Below are positions 11,595 to 21,183 of a stretch of 64,000 nucleotides of DNA, in pieces (positions within the stretch are counted from its first letter, which is position 1; every line of letters begins with the position of its first letter). The notes below the pieces were generated by a model. The model was not told the DNA's origin and did no database searches. It saw only the letters and a list, made by a program, of their open reading frames with translations. A program made the translations under genes and the position numbers. The DNA lies in NCBI GenBank assembly GCA_015039465.1, contig MU130533.1, positions 558,001-622,000 on the forward strand, given 5' to 3'. The stretch comes from Phlegmacium glaucopus (taxonomy: Eukaryota > Basidiomycota > Agaricomycetes > Agaricales > Cortinariaceae).

Positions 11595-13216
11595 GTTACA
11601 ACTTCAAACGATTCAGATAAACTGATCAATTTGAATTTGGAGAAGACTCCACATTCTATTGCTGTGTTCATCGTCACTTGCACATACAATTGCCCACACA
11701 TTGTGCCCCTTGATTCATAAGCCAATGATATATTGTCTTCAGTTAGTTCTGGAGCTTCCAGATGGAACACCTGCAAGCTGCTTGTTAGATCATCTATGTT
11801 TGCCTCGTCTTCAAGATCAATGGTCCTTCCTCCACCATCACCTATTGCATCTTCCCGATGTTTCTTTGCACCTTCGTAACATTCATAGTAATACTGAATG
11901 TTTTTGATTATATTGTGCATTTTTTGTTGGCTTTGTCTATAAATCCATTGAAGCTGTGTTCAAAAGTCTCTGAATCCATTTTGAGTTCAGAAAGACTGTT
12001 CCATGGCTTTAAGAGTGCAAGCATGCTTGCAAATTTCTCTGTCCTGTGGTTTATCACTTCTTGGCATCTAACTGTCCACAAACTGCGGCAAGGTCTCATG
12101 ACCTTCAGTTTGGAAAATCTGGTCTTGTTGAATCCTTGCCGGTACGGAACTCGTTGATTCAGTGGTCTTCCTCCTAACCTTTGAATGGCCTCCGTAGATG
12201 CCTGTAGTTGATTTGCTGGAATGCTGTCCTTTCATTCAGCTTTTCCATCATAGGTTTTGAGTACAAAGGAAAGCAAATCCATATCAACCAAATCTTGCCC
12301 TCGAAACATATACTTGTGCAGCTGATCCTTCAATGTAATAACACCCAAAACCATTGTGATAATGTGCGTTTGTTCATTATCAGTGTCACCAGACACATCT
12401 TTGTGGCTGTACATTAGACCAGGTTTGCTTTCAGATTATTATTTTTTGTAATGATAGGTTCCATCATGCTTACCTGGAATTTCTCAATGCAGGGCACTTG
12501 TCCTTTAATGCGGAGATGATTGCATTTGAGTAGATGGAAACATAATGGTGTGATTCAAAGTGATCACCCCACCCCATGAGGTAACTCATGATTTCAGGCC
12601 CACTGAATTCCCTATCTCATGCTAGAGTGTGTGCACATCGTTGAATTAATCTCTTGTTAACATCTGTCAGGTCCCTTCATCTTCTCTCCTCAACATTATG
12701 AAACGCCACTCATTTTGCTAACAAGGCCAAGACATTTGATGAACATTGTTGTGTTTTGCTCGCATAATTGGTTATGTACCATGTTAACACGTTAACACGT
12801 TCATATCCCTCCCATTCATAAACAACTTGACGTCATGATTTGCTCTTAAAGTCATTAGCATCATGGGATTCCAATTATTCAAGAAGCCACAATGTCCTTT
12901 TGGACCCCAATTTCCATTGCTATCAACCCAATCCATGGCCCTGAGCCTCCACAGTACCCACATAACTCTTCACAAAGCCAAATACCCCTTCCTTCCTCAC
13001 AATCAATCCATTTAGTTGCTTGGATATTCTAAACAAAACCTCCAAGATAGTTCCAATCATGAAATGGAAAACTTAGCAGAAGCATATGGATCAAAGCAAT
13101 ATTCAAACTTCTGTCCATGCTAGTTGGCCCTGCCGTTTTACAGAACGCATCAACATCGATTTTGGCCCCTGCAAAGACCTGTGCAATAGGATCTTGCATA
13201 TCTGATGGGTTGATAG
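11595..13216 (-). pseudogene. Helitron protein fragments (central part)
   Basis: Broken frames with recognisable Helitron helicase-like segments: NPSDMQDPIAQVFAGAKIDV followed by DAFCKTAGPTSMDRSLNIA (13,029-13,200), LKDQLHKYMFRGQDLVDMDL (about 12,250-12,340), LALLKPWNSLSELK (about 11,960-12,010) and IIKNIQYYYECYEGAKKHRE (about 11,850-11,915). Several stops and frameshifts separate the segments. Order and strand agree with the pieces at 13,631-15,659. Confidence 0.65.
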
Positions 13217-13630
13217 TGTTAGGGGACACCCGACTTTAACCCAAACCTCAACCTCAGAATCATACACCCCGCCTTTCCGACAACCTCCGACCTTCCGTCC
13301 AACTCCACTTCCATCACCGCTTTACTCCAGAACCCCGTAGTTCCGCTCCGACTCCGATCCTCCGTTTCACTCCGTCTTTTATTTCTATTTTTCACATCAC
13401 ACCACTTCTTATTTAATTAATTAATTATTATTGTATCATTCCTTTATTTATTTTATATCTCCGTTATGTCCATATTTAGTACTTAAACACCCCCAGCCTA
13501 GCAGGGACCCTCATCCTTTCCTCTTTGGATCCCCTGCTAGGTAAGTCACTTGTAGATACCTTTTCTGAAATATTATTAACTTTTGCTCCCCTGCTAGCTT
13601 GACTAAGTCAGCATTGCAGTTGCCCTAACA
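13217..13630 (-). mobile_element. Solo LTR, family C, copy 1 (414 bp)
   Basis: On the + strand TGTTAGGGGACACC...GCCCTAACA. It is the reverse complement of the 414 bp copy at 23,010-23,423. An exact 5 bp TSD gatag lies at 13,212-13,216 and 13,631-13,635. It is inserted in the Helitron relic. Internally it has two ctagcagggga-type boxes and one inverted box next to a TATA-like stretch. Confidence 0.92.
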
Positions 13631-14236
13631 GATAGTGACCCAGATACTTGAGGGGTTATGGAGAATGTTTGTCCCCCAGATTTTGCCCCTCATTGAACTG
13701 CGAGACTCATCCGATCCTTGGACTTTGCTTTCACAGTGCTCAATTGACTTTGAAGCATGTGAACAGCAGGATTAGAAAAAGGACTCCTCGTGTCTCCTCC
13801 TGACTGGCCTTGGTAAGATCCTCTGCCGTTATAGTCGAAAGAATGTTCTGATTTTGAAAATATGATCCCTTCTTCATCTGAAGAATCGATGCTTGGCACA
13901 CTTGTCTCTTCTGACACACACCAAAAACTTGGAACAGGAAATGAGGGTCCTTTCAAAAATGTTTGTCTTCATACCGTAACACCCAACAAACATGAACTTC
14001 ATACGGCACATTCACAGGACGTTCTATCTCAAACCTTCCCTGCCCGAATGGAAAAAGAGTGGGAAAGCAACCTAACAGGTGGTTTGCATCACTTGGCCCT
14101 CCATTATTTTGTTGTCCTGTTATGGGATCCACTCTTGCATATTCATTTACAAATGCACTACCCCATCTTATCATATAGTCCTAAATTTGCAACAATTTGC
14201 CAAGGCATGAGCCATCAGCTCGGATTCTGTCACATC
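13631..14236 (-). pseudogene. Helitron_like_N domain fragment
   Basis: Minus-strand pieces at 13,690-14,174 read as the Helitron helicase-like N-terminal domain: GGPSDANHLLGCFPTLFPFG, GRFEIERPVNVPYEVHVCW, a stop, then KDPHFLFQVFGVCQKRQVC and ITAEDLTKASQEE. This order (FPxLFPxG..G, RPV, DPHFxFQVFGV, KRQV) is characteristic of the family. At least one in-frame stop and a frameshift make it non-functional. Confidence 0.75.
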
Positions 14237-14696
14237 TAGTGATGTGAAAGGCTCGGCTTCAAAGCTGCAAGCCGTCGAGCCGAGCCGAGCCGTGGGAAAG
14301 CCGTACCAACGGCTTTGACAGCCTATGGCTTGGGCTTCAGATTTTTCAGGCCGTGAGCTGCGGCTTAAGCACGGCCTGGGTCTGAGCCTTGAAATTCGCA
14401 TTTTTGGCAGTCTTAAGGGGGGAATTTGAACTTTTGATGACTTAAAACAGCACTGTAACAGAGTGTAATTGATAATATTACCATTGATAGTCATTTATGG
14501 TCATTTTTTAGTTTGATTTCATACAAATTTTGTTGCCCTCATGTTCTCCCTTACCTTCTAACCGTGTGGGAAAAAGCCGCGGCCTGAGCCCCAGGCTGAG
14601 CCCAAGCCGTGCAAAGTTTTGGCCTATGGCTCGGGCCTGGCTTTGTAGAGGCCGTGTCAAGCCTAAGCCAAGCCGAGCCGAGCCGTAACATCACTA
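14237..14696. mobile_element. hAT-type MITE with 8 bp TSD
   Basis: 460 bp element with ends TAGTGATGT...ACATCACTA and subterminal ggctcggctt / gccgagccgagccg arrays. An exact 8 bp TSD gtcacatc lies at 14,229-14,236 and 14,697-14,704. An 8 bp TSD and a TAG-starting inverted repeat are typical of the hAT superfamily. Non-coding. Confidence 0.9.
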
Positions 14697-14704
14697 GTCA
14701 CATC

Positions 14705-15659
14705 TACTCCATCAACATCAACAACACCTAGGTGCAATAGGGGGAATACTCCAAGGTCTACCATCAATTCCAAAAGTCTTCATCAACACCTATGAAAAAG
14801 TCTGTGAAAAGATATAAAATCAAACTGTGCAAGAGCGCTGGCTCATTAAGTCCTCGTTCAAGCCCACATTGTGCTCTATGATGGTAATTAATTATTATCC
14901 AACATCAATGAACGGCTTGGCATACCTTGGACTTCTTCTGCATCTTCAAGATCCTGCAAGGGCACATACCCATCATGTTCCACGTACAACATGTTTGTAT
15001 CTGTGGAGTGTTTTGCAGTCACAATCAATTCATATGGGATGCCATCCTCTGGTAATTATGACAGCCTCGAAGGTGATATGGAAATATTGCTGTATAACAG
15101 ATTGTTTGCTTTCAGCCATTCCAATGCCTCTCTCACCCAATTCCTTCCAACTCTAAACATACTTGGCATACATCTCTCAGGAAGATTTTTAGGGCCAACA
15201 AATGTTACTCCTATTATAGCAGCAAGTATTTTGGACATTTGTGGAAAAATTGAGCCAATGACCATAGCCGAAATCTGTGATTGATCAAGCCTGTACGTTG
15301 ACACATTGCCCTTCAGTCCACTGTGCATTTGACACTTATCCCAGTGATGCGCACTCAGTTTCTTTGGAAAAAGTTTGATGACATATGCGGCAGGGAAATA
15401 TTTGGCTATAAGTACCTGTTCTGGGAGCATTAGGATAGCCAACTCGTGTGGGATCTGTCCTATCCACAACTTATTTGCAAGTGCAAGCATTGGGATACTG
15501 TCCGATTTAAGAGCTCTGATGCAGTCATCACATATTTGTGCAGATCCTGTTTGCGTTATTCCTGGTGGATGGAGCAGCATCCCATGATAGAGGTCATGAA
15601 ATGGGTGTACCTCTGCAGGCTTCAAACAGCCAGCATTGGGTATGGCATTGAGACAGTAT
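14705..15659 (-). pseudogene. Helitron-associated DUF6570-like region
   Basis: The frame 15,056-15,625 (minus) contains LKPAEVHPFHDLYHGMLLHP, NKLWIGQIPHELAILMLPEQ, VLIAKYFPAAYVIKLFPK, KGNVSTYRLDQSQISAMV and AAIIGVTFVGPKNLPER. This is the conserved block found upstream of the Helitron_like_N domain in basidiomycete Helitrons. The frame has no stop for 189 codons and joins directly to the CVICDRETPVEELTPY segment on the far side of the LTR element. The part below 15,056 is decayed. Confidence 0.7.
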
Positions 15660-15896
15660 TGTAGTGATTGGTACGAGTTTCGAAGGGGATAGTAGCTTTA
15701 GACTTTAGATAGAAGAAATATGGAGTAAAAAGATAATAAGATCATTGTTTAAAATTCAGTAAAGAGAATAATGATATTTGCATGATAAGTCTACTTGTTT
15801 TATATATGTATTTCGGACAATGGTGCCACAGTAGGTGGCCCATTACTGTATATGGAAGGGCAGCTGTCCTCGCGTAGCCACTGCATCATTCCCACA
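15660..15896 (-). repeat. 3' LTR of gag-only element
   Basis: 237 bp. Shares with the 5' LTR the ends (tgtag.., ..ttcccaca on +), the gtggcccat and tcctcg(c/t)gtagccactg blocks and a tatatatgta-type TATA region. Confidence 0.75.
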
Positions 15897-16359
15897 TCTC
15901 CCCATTTCTTTTAATTGTAACGTCCTCGTTACCTTCTTTACTCCCCGTCAACTCAAAATCTCCAATTTCCACCACTTTGCGACGCGTTGCCTGTTCGTGT
16001 TTGGGTCATGTGACTTGGAACTCGTCCATCGCTCGCCGTCCTTATCAACAGATCATCAACAACCACCATCTCTTTCCCTCTCTCTCTCCCACATTGTCAT
16101 CTCGACCATCTCCGCACTCTGAACTGTTCACGGCGACTCCGCGATCAACTCCCCTTTCAACCGGACTCCTTGTCTCCATGCCATGTAACATAAAAATTGG
16201 TAAGTCCCTTTGTATGTGCTCGCGTTCGTCTTAACTCTTCCACTTTTAGGTCCAAAATCTATAACTTGTTCTGATATCCTTTCATCATCTGGTTTTGTCA
16301 TCTCCAGACCCTCAGTGCTTGATGACATTGTGGGCTCCAGATGTACCATATCGGTCTTA

Positions 16360-17409
16360 TCAACTTCTCGGAATGGCGTCGCAGGGCTCCAGACATGTAG
16401 AATCAGTTACATTGACCATGAATTCGTCTGCGGTATGTGTTTTGTTTTCCATAGGTTCGTTCGAGTCCTTATTGCATGCAAGTAGGTTCTGGCTGTCAAG
16501 AATACATTGTGGAGTCCTCTGCTGGGCTTCTGGTTCTGCGGTTTTGGATGTGCATGGATTCGTTGACTGGTACATGTCTTCTTCCTCTTTTTCTTCGTCT
16601 TCGCTAAATTTTTCACCATTTTCCACCTCCTCACCATCTTGGACCTCGTTTATTGAAATATTGGTTGCATTTTTGCATCTAGCTGCTTCGTCACAATCCA
16701 GAAACTCTCCAATCGAAATATCGGTCATATCTTCGCAATTAGCCACTTCTTCACAATCCGGAAGCTCTCGAGATGGCATCAAATATGATGGATTGGTCAA
16801 GGATTGGGCAAAATTGGTGAGTCCTTTTGTTTGAGCATCTTCATAGGTTAATTCATTGACTCTAGTGGTGAATTTGTCGAGTATTGCTAGACTGGGCATA
16901 GCGTTCACGGTCGGTTTGGGGCCATTGGTGAATTCTGGTGGGACAAGCTGCGTATTGAGCATAGCGGCTGAGTCTTGGTCAATAACAGTGAGTCTGTTTA
17001 GCATTTGAGTAGTTTCGTCTGCTAACTCCTTGTTTACAGCCATTTGGGTATCCAAAACATTCGTGACTGCTTCCTTGACAACGGTATTTGAAGGTAGGAG
17101 GGTGCTGGTGAGCTCATCGAGTGCTGGTGGACTGGGTACAACATTTGCGGTTGGTTCAACTTTGGCACAAGGTTCGTTATCTTCATCCTTTTCTTTTTCG
17201 TTCGCATAAACCTCTTCTTTTCTAAACAGTTCTTCCTCCATCAACTTATGCCTTTCCTGCATTCTCTCCCATTCCAAATCATCATCGCTCGAGTCATCTC
17301 TCCTCGACCTCCTGTTCCTTCCTATCCTCCTCTCCCATTCCGATTCATCCTCACTGGACTCGCCCCCGCACGACCTCCTCTTTTTCCTCGCTTTTTCCTT
17401 TCTCAATGC
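16360..17409 (-). CDS. Second frame of gag-only element (acidic, low complexity)
   Basis: About 349 codons that lie in the same reading frame as the upstream gag frame, separated from it by a single UAG codon (17,410-17,412). The N-terminal part is rich in RK and then SEDESEWE/DDSSDDDLEWE repeats. The middle has LTSTLLP, TNVLDTQ-type segments. The C-terminal part is acidic with a paired unit (CEEVANCEDMTDISIGEFLD / CDEAARCKNATNISINEVQD). No zinc knuckle (CX2CX4HX4C) and no enzyme domain is seen. It could be expressed by readthrough of the UAG, or the UAG may be a simple nonsense mutation in one longer gag. Confidence 0.45.
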   Translation of the reverse strand, partial: ALRKEKARKKRRSCGGESSEDESEWERRIGRNRRSRRDDSSDDDLEWERMQERHKLMEEELFRKEEVYANEKEKDEDNEPCAKVEPTANVVPSPPALDELTSTLLPSNTVVKEAVTNVLDTQMAVNKELADETTQMLNRLTVIDQDSAAMLNTQLVPPEFTNGPKPTVNAMPSLAILDKFTTRVNELTYEDAQTKGLTNFAQSLTNPSYLMPSRELPDCEEVANCEDMTDISIGEFLDCDEAARCKNATNISINEVQDGEEVENGEKFSEDEEKEEEDMYQSTNPCTSKTAEPEAQQRTPQCILDSQNLLACNKDSNEPMENKTHTADEFMVNVTDSTCLEPCDAIPRS

Positions 17410-18060
17410 CTACTTCCTCAACACATAACACCCTGCTTTTATTGCTTCTTCCAGATCTGGTACCTGGTCCCTTTGAAAATACCTATTTCGAGCTTCTAAC
17501 CGGTCACTGATATCATCTCGAAGGTCCTGCGGTAAGCCATTCCAAAAATATTCATCTTGTTGCTGCTCGCTAATAATTCGTTCTTCCAATAGCTCTGTTG
17601 TGATGTCCAAAAACTTCTGGTAGTATGTGTCCAGGCCATCCTCGTCTTCCATTATTCCTTTCACTGATTTCTTGATCAGTTTTACAAGTTGTGGAAATAC
17701 TGGGTGGTCCTCCAGACAAGCTTTCCAGTGAGCTTTCATGATCTTTTTCTTCAACACCTTGTAGTCCTCATCATATCCATCTAGCTCTTTCCAACAGGCT
17801 CTTGTTTCTCGGTCCACATACCTCACCACCATCCTTGACATCTCTCTCCCACCCAGCTCATACTGTTTTGCCAAGTTCTCGAACTCTTCCAAGAATTCCT
17901 CAAGTTCTTTGGGATATCTCCAGTTGTAATCTGGTGCACGCTTGCTTCCCGGATCTGGCATTCCATAAATCCTTTTTGCCATGGTATGTTTTTTCTTTAA
18001 TCCTTTCCTTTCTTCCTGTTTACTGATTCCTTTCTTTACTAGGTTCCTTTCCGTAGGCAT
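17410..18060 (-). CDS. Retrotransposon gag-like protein
   Basis: 216 codons. Basic N-terminus, then MAKRIYGMPDPGSKRAPDYN and PKELEEFLEEFENLAKQYEL, a retrotransposon-gag (capsid-like) pattern. Next come LVKLIKKSVKGIMEDEDGLD and QDEYFWNGLPQDLRDDISDR, typical of basidiomycete Ty3-type gag. Ends CYVLRK then UAG. No start alternative is needed: the first ATG lies about 410 bp inside the 5' LTR. An internal ATG (MAKRIYG) 26 codons in is equally plausible because homologous gags often start near the DPGxxRAP motif. The intact frame suggests a fairly recent insertion. Confidence 0.65.
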   Translation of the reverse strand: MPTERNLVKKGISKQEERKGLKKKHTMAKRIYGMPDPGSKRAPDYNWRYPKELEEFLEEFENLAKQYELGGREMSRMVVRYVDRETRACWKELDGYDEDYKVLKKKIMKAHWKACLEDHPVFPQLVKLIKKSVKGIMEDEDGLDTYYQKFLDITTELLEERIISEQQQDEYFWNGLPQDLRDDISDRLEARNRYFQRDQVPDLEEAIKAGCYVLRK

Positions 18061-18471
18061 ATATGTGCTTTCTAGGATAAGGTATCCGTCTAGACTTTTG
18101 GTTTTTTGGTTCTTTCAGTCTCTGTTATTGGTTTGGAATAGGATTGGAATAGGTATGGTGTCTGTGGCTTTTGGTCTTCTTCAGTTACTGATACAGTATT
18201 CGGAGTAAGAGTCTTCTAGCACACAGGCAGTGGCTCAGGCCTTTTGGTAGCAGGTAGGGCTGGTGGCAGAGTGGCAAAGCGTAGCACTCGTGGCTGACAG
18301 GGTTTTCGTAGTGGATAGGGTTAGTGGCAGAACAGGTAGCAGATAGGGCGCAAGGCTGAACGGTTTTGTAGCAGATAGGTCTAGAAGTGGAGTGGTGTAG
18401 TGTAGCAGGTAGGTCTTGAGGCAGAAGGAATAGGGTCAGAGACGCCTACCCCCTCGCGGTGGGCTCCAATA

Positions 18472-18674
18472 TGTAGGGTCGCTATGTGGGTTTGTAAGGG
18501 GATAGAGTCTTTTTAGATTTATTGAGAGAGAGAATGTTCTGAGTAAAGGAGAATCATTATTGTTTACTACGAAAATACGAGGCTTTTATATACATACTAA
18601 GTGGCCCATGCCACAGTGTTCTATCTAAATATGGTAGTCCATTGTCCTCGTGTAGCCACTGTGGCTTCCCCACA
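18472..18674 (-). repeat. 5' LTR of gag-only element
   Basis: 203 bp LTR, somewhat shorter than its partner. The PBS candidate lies immediately inside (plus-strand cctcgcggtgggctcca, 18,452-18,468). Confidence 0.75.
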
Positions 18675-19729
18675 GTATGGGGTCAGTTCTTCTACAGGGG
18701 TCTCTCGATCACATATCACACATACTCCAGATGCCAGTGTGATGTTTCCAGTCCAATCAATAAATTTGGCTACACTGCATCGAGGACCCTGGAAGGCGCT
18801 TTCATAAAGGAATTCTCAGACAACATCTCAATTCTGGCCTGCAAATCCATGACATCACTTTTGATCACTGGCTCCCTGCCACTGTTCTCCTCATCTTCAA
18901 CCATCTTCACACTTCTTGAGTACTTGTGTATACCTGACTTGATTGCATCTACGACAGAGCATCAAATTTGATCTTGCAATAGAGTTGGTGCCTGAGTGAT
19001 GGCCAAATAAATTGCAGAATGTGAATTGGCTTTTGAACATCAAATATATAAATTCTTTTCAGGGGTACAATTGAACATTGCTTAAAAATGTCATCTATTT
19101 TTCCACCATCATAAAAGGTAAGTGTTGTGTAATTGGCTTGTGTCCTATCAGTGGTAACGGCTGTTAGGTATCATCAACCAAATACATGAAACAAATACCT
19201 GGGGATTGAACTACTGTTTGAGATCGATGGTACTGAAGTTGTGGACCCCTGCTTGACTACACTCAAAAGCCTAGGCGACACATGATTGTACAAAGGGTCA
19301 CCGGCACTTTCCACTAGACTGGTAGAGTCTGTGTTTCCTGTAATTGTAGGCCCTCTTGATAATGACAGCAATGCAAGTGTACTGAATTTTTCTCACAGCA
19401 AACAGACATTTACTATGGCCTGTTGTTGGGTACATCTACATCCAGATTCCACATAGTATCTGTACTGGTCAACATAGGAATCCAACAACCATGCAAACCT
19501 GAAGATATGGCAGTTGAACGATGGTTTGCCATAGGCTTGTATGAAACTCAACATATCATCAATTTGAGCTTGAACTTCAAACTGCTCCCTGGATATGACG
19601 ATGACACTCTTTACACTGTAGCAATGGAAACACAGGTCTGTTAATGCAACAAAATCTGAATGAAAAAAAAAAAACTTATCTTGAATCGTCATTTTTTTAG
19701 ACCCAAAATCACAGGACGGGGCATTATTG
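18675..19729 (-). pseudogene. Helitron N-terminal relic and unassigned sequence
   Basis: 18,675-18,830 (minus) reads AKFIDWTGNITLASGVCVIC and DRETPVEELTPY, continuous with the Helitron frame on the other side of the LTR element. C-x2-C..RE is the expected cysteine motif. Further right, 18,800-18,960 gives a frame with VVDAIKSGIHKYSRSVKMVE that I do not recognise. 19,393-19,700 gives another (FRFAWLLDSYVDQYRYYVES). These may be more of the Helitron gene or other debris. Confidence 0.5.
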
Positions 19730-20306
19730 GAGGACTTTACACTCCCCCACATTGTCCAGCCGGAATTCCGCCGGACTCCAGAAAAGTCTGGTCAGAGTCC
19801 GGTCAGAGTCTGGTGGAAGTCCGGTGGAAGTCCAGTGGAAGTCCGGCGGAAGTCCGGTAGAAGTACAAAACATGCCTGTATCCCCTCCTAACCTAAGAAC
19901 GCGCTACCACGCAGACAGAAAATATCCCCATCCCTAAATATTAATCCTAAGCCCTAAATCTAAATATAACCCTAAGCCTAACCTCTAAATCTAAATATAA
20001 CCCTAAATTCTATCAAAAGTCCGGCGGATGTCCGGTGGAAGTCCGGCGGACTGTGACCAGACATACAGTCCAGGCATTTTTCTACTTTCACCGGACTCTC
20101 ACCGGACTCTGACCGGACTCTCACTGGACTCTGACCGGACTCTCACCGGACTCTGACCGGACTCTGACCGGACTCTGACCGGACTCTCACTGGACTCTGA
20201 CCGGACTCTGACCGGACTCTCACCAGACTTTTACCGGAATTTTAGTGGAGTCCGCCGGACTTCCGGCGGACTCCGGCTGGACAACGTGGGGGACTGTAAA
20301 GTACAC
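19730..20306. mobile_element. hAT-type MITE with subterminal GGACTC arrays
   Basis: 577 bp element with an exact 8 bp TSD cattattg (19,722-19,729 and 20,307-20,314). Imperfect terminal inverted repeats of about 35 bp carry the core ACTTTACA-CCCCCAC-TTGTCCAGCCGGA. Both subterminal regions are arrays of short units: (a/g)tccggtgga on the left, and ggactctgacc / ggactctcacc on the right. The centre holds degenerate CCCTAA-like units. Non-coding. Confidence 0.85.
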
Positions 20307-20312
20307 CATTAT

Positions 20313-20391
20313 TGTTACATTCCATTATGTGACTCCGGTCCAGCTCCGGAGTTGTCTCCAGTACTCCGTACTCCATTCCAGTACCTTACAT
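20313..20391 (+). repeat. LTR D 5' fragment
   Basis: About 79 bp matching the first part of LTR D (TGTTACATTCC..., ctccattccagtacctt). It is cut off by family A copy 5. Confidence 0.6.
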
Positions 20392-21183
20392 TATCGCGCA
20401 CCAATACTGATTGGTAGCATGAGAAGAAAGCTTAAAAGTTGCCATCATGAAAATAAGCGGACTTTGAATTCACTTACCTATTTTGGAAGCAGCCCTGAAT
20501 CATGTTCCTGGTCAACAAATCATTCGTTCAACAATATCGTCCTCATCGCTCATCTTATTCTCAATGTCTCACACCATGCTCTCCATTGTTTACACTATCA
20601 ACATGCTCCTAAGCATCTACCATCCATTTGTCCCTTGGCTAGTGATCCAACAAAGCGATCAATCTACTATTCACATCAGTCATTGGCTCGCGTTTGATTG
20701 TATCTTTGGCCCATCATTTCAAGAACAGCCCCTTTATGGATGCATCAGCTACATCTCCCATTATGTCAGAGGCTTTGTCATTGTTGTTGTGGCTATGGAC
20801 CCACAAGTTTTTGCTTCAGCCATCTATCTTGCCATCCCTCGCTCTTGGATCGCACTCAGTGCCCTATCCTTAATTATCTATGTCTTATCTTATCATTCAC
20901 TCCCAAAACCATCATTCACGCAGTACATGAAGCCTTCCCACCCTCTTTATGACAACTTAGGAAGTCCAGGAGGATCACAACTAAGCAGGAATTGCAGATG
21001 AATCAGCAGCAGAGGATTATTCTTGCAGTGTGTCAAGTGTTATCAAGGCTGTGTGACATGGGATCATGGGCAAGTAGTATTTTCTCAGGAAAAAGGCTGC
21101 ACCTTTCAAGTGTTGACTCAGGACCTTTCACATTTTTGACATGACCACACGCCTATGGAGTTGATATATTTTTGCTATTGGAC
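20390..21183 (+). repeat. Family A repeat, copy 5 (3'-truncated)
   Basis: Starts TATCGCGCACCAATACTG and follows the family until ttttgctattgga. It then switches abruptly into chromovirus reverse transcriptase sequence, so both elements are truncated at this junction. It carries the intact 172-codon family frame (20,483-21,001). Confidence 0.8.

Larger units (their letters stand above)
15660..18674 (-). mobile_element. Complete non-autonomous gag-only LTR retrotransposon
   Basis: Element on the minus strand. The 5' LTR is 18,472-18,674 and the 3' LTR 15,660-15,896; both run TGTGG..CTACA on the minus strand. The 4 bp TSD is gtat (15,656-15,659 and 18,675-18,678), confirmed by the Helitron frame closing across it. 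Three bases inside the 5' LTR is a primer-binding-site candidate, TGGAGCCCACCGCGAGG. Directly before the 3' LTR is a purine tract, AAAAGAAATGGGGAGA. The interior encodes a gag-like frame and a second acidic frame but no protease, reverse transcriptase or integrase. The layout resembles plant TR-GAG/LARD elements, so it must depend on proteins from another element. Confidence 0.8.
11595..18870 (-). mobile_element. Helitron relic (minus strand), heavily nested
   Basis: Collinear pieces of a Helitron N-terminal/helicase-associated protein run from about 18,870 down to 11,595 on the minus strand. They are broken by a gag-only LTR element (15,660-18,674), a hAT MITE (14,237-14,696) and a solo LTR C (13,217-13,630). 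LTR B abuts the low-coordinate end. The reading frame is continuous across the LTR-element insertion point once its 4 bp TSD is taken into account (ELTPY then CLNAIPN). Neither the HUH Rep motif nor Walker motifs of the helicase are visible, so the catalytic parts are lost or outside the remnant. Confidence 0.75.

Noticed and set aside
19393..19752. 119-codon minus-strand frame treated as a gene
   Set aside because: Its first codons lie inside the hAT-type MITE, so the start is artificial; the remainder is unassigned debris.
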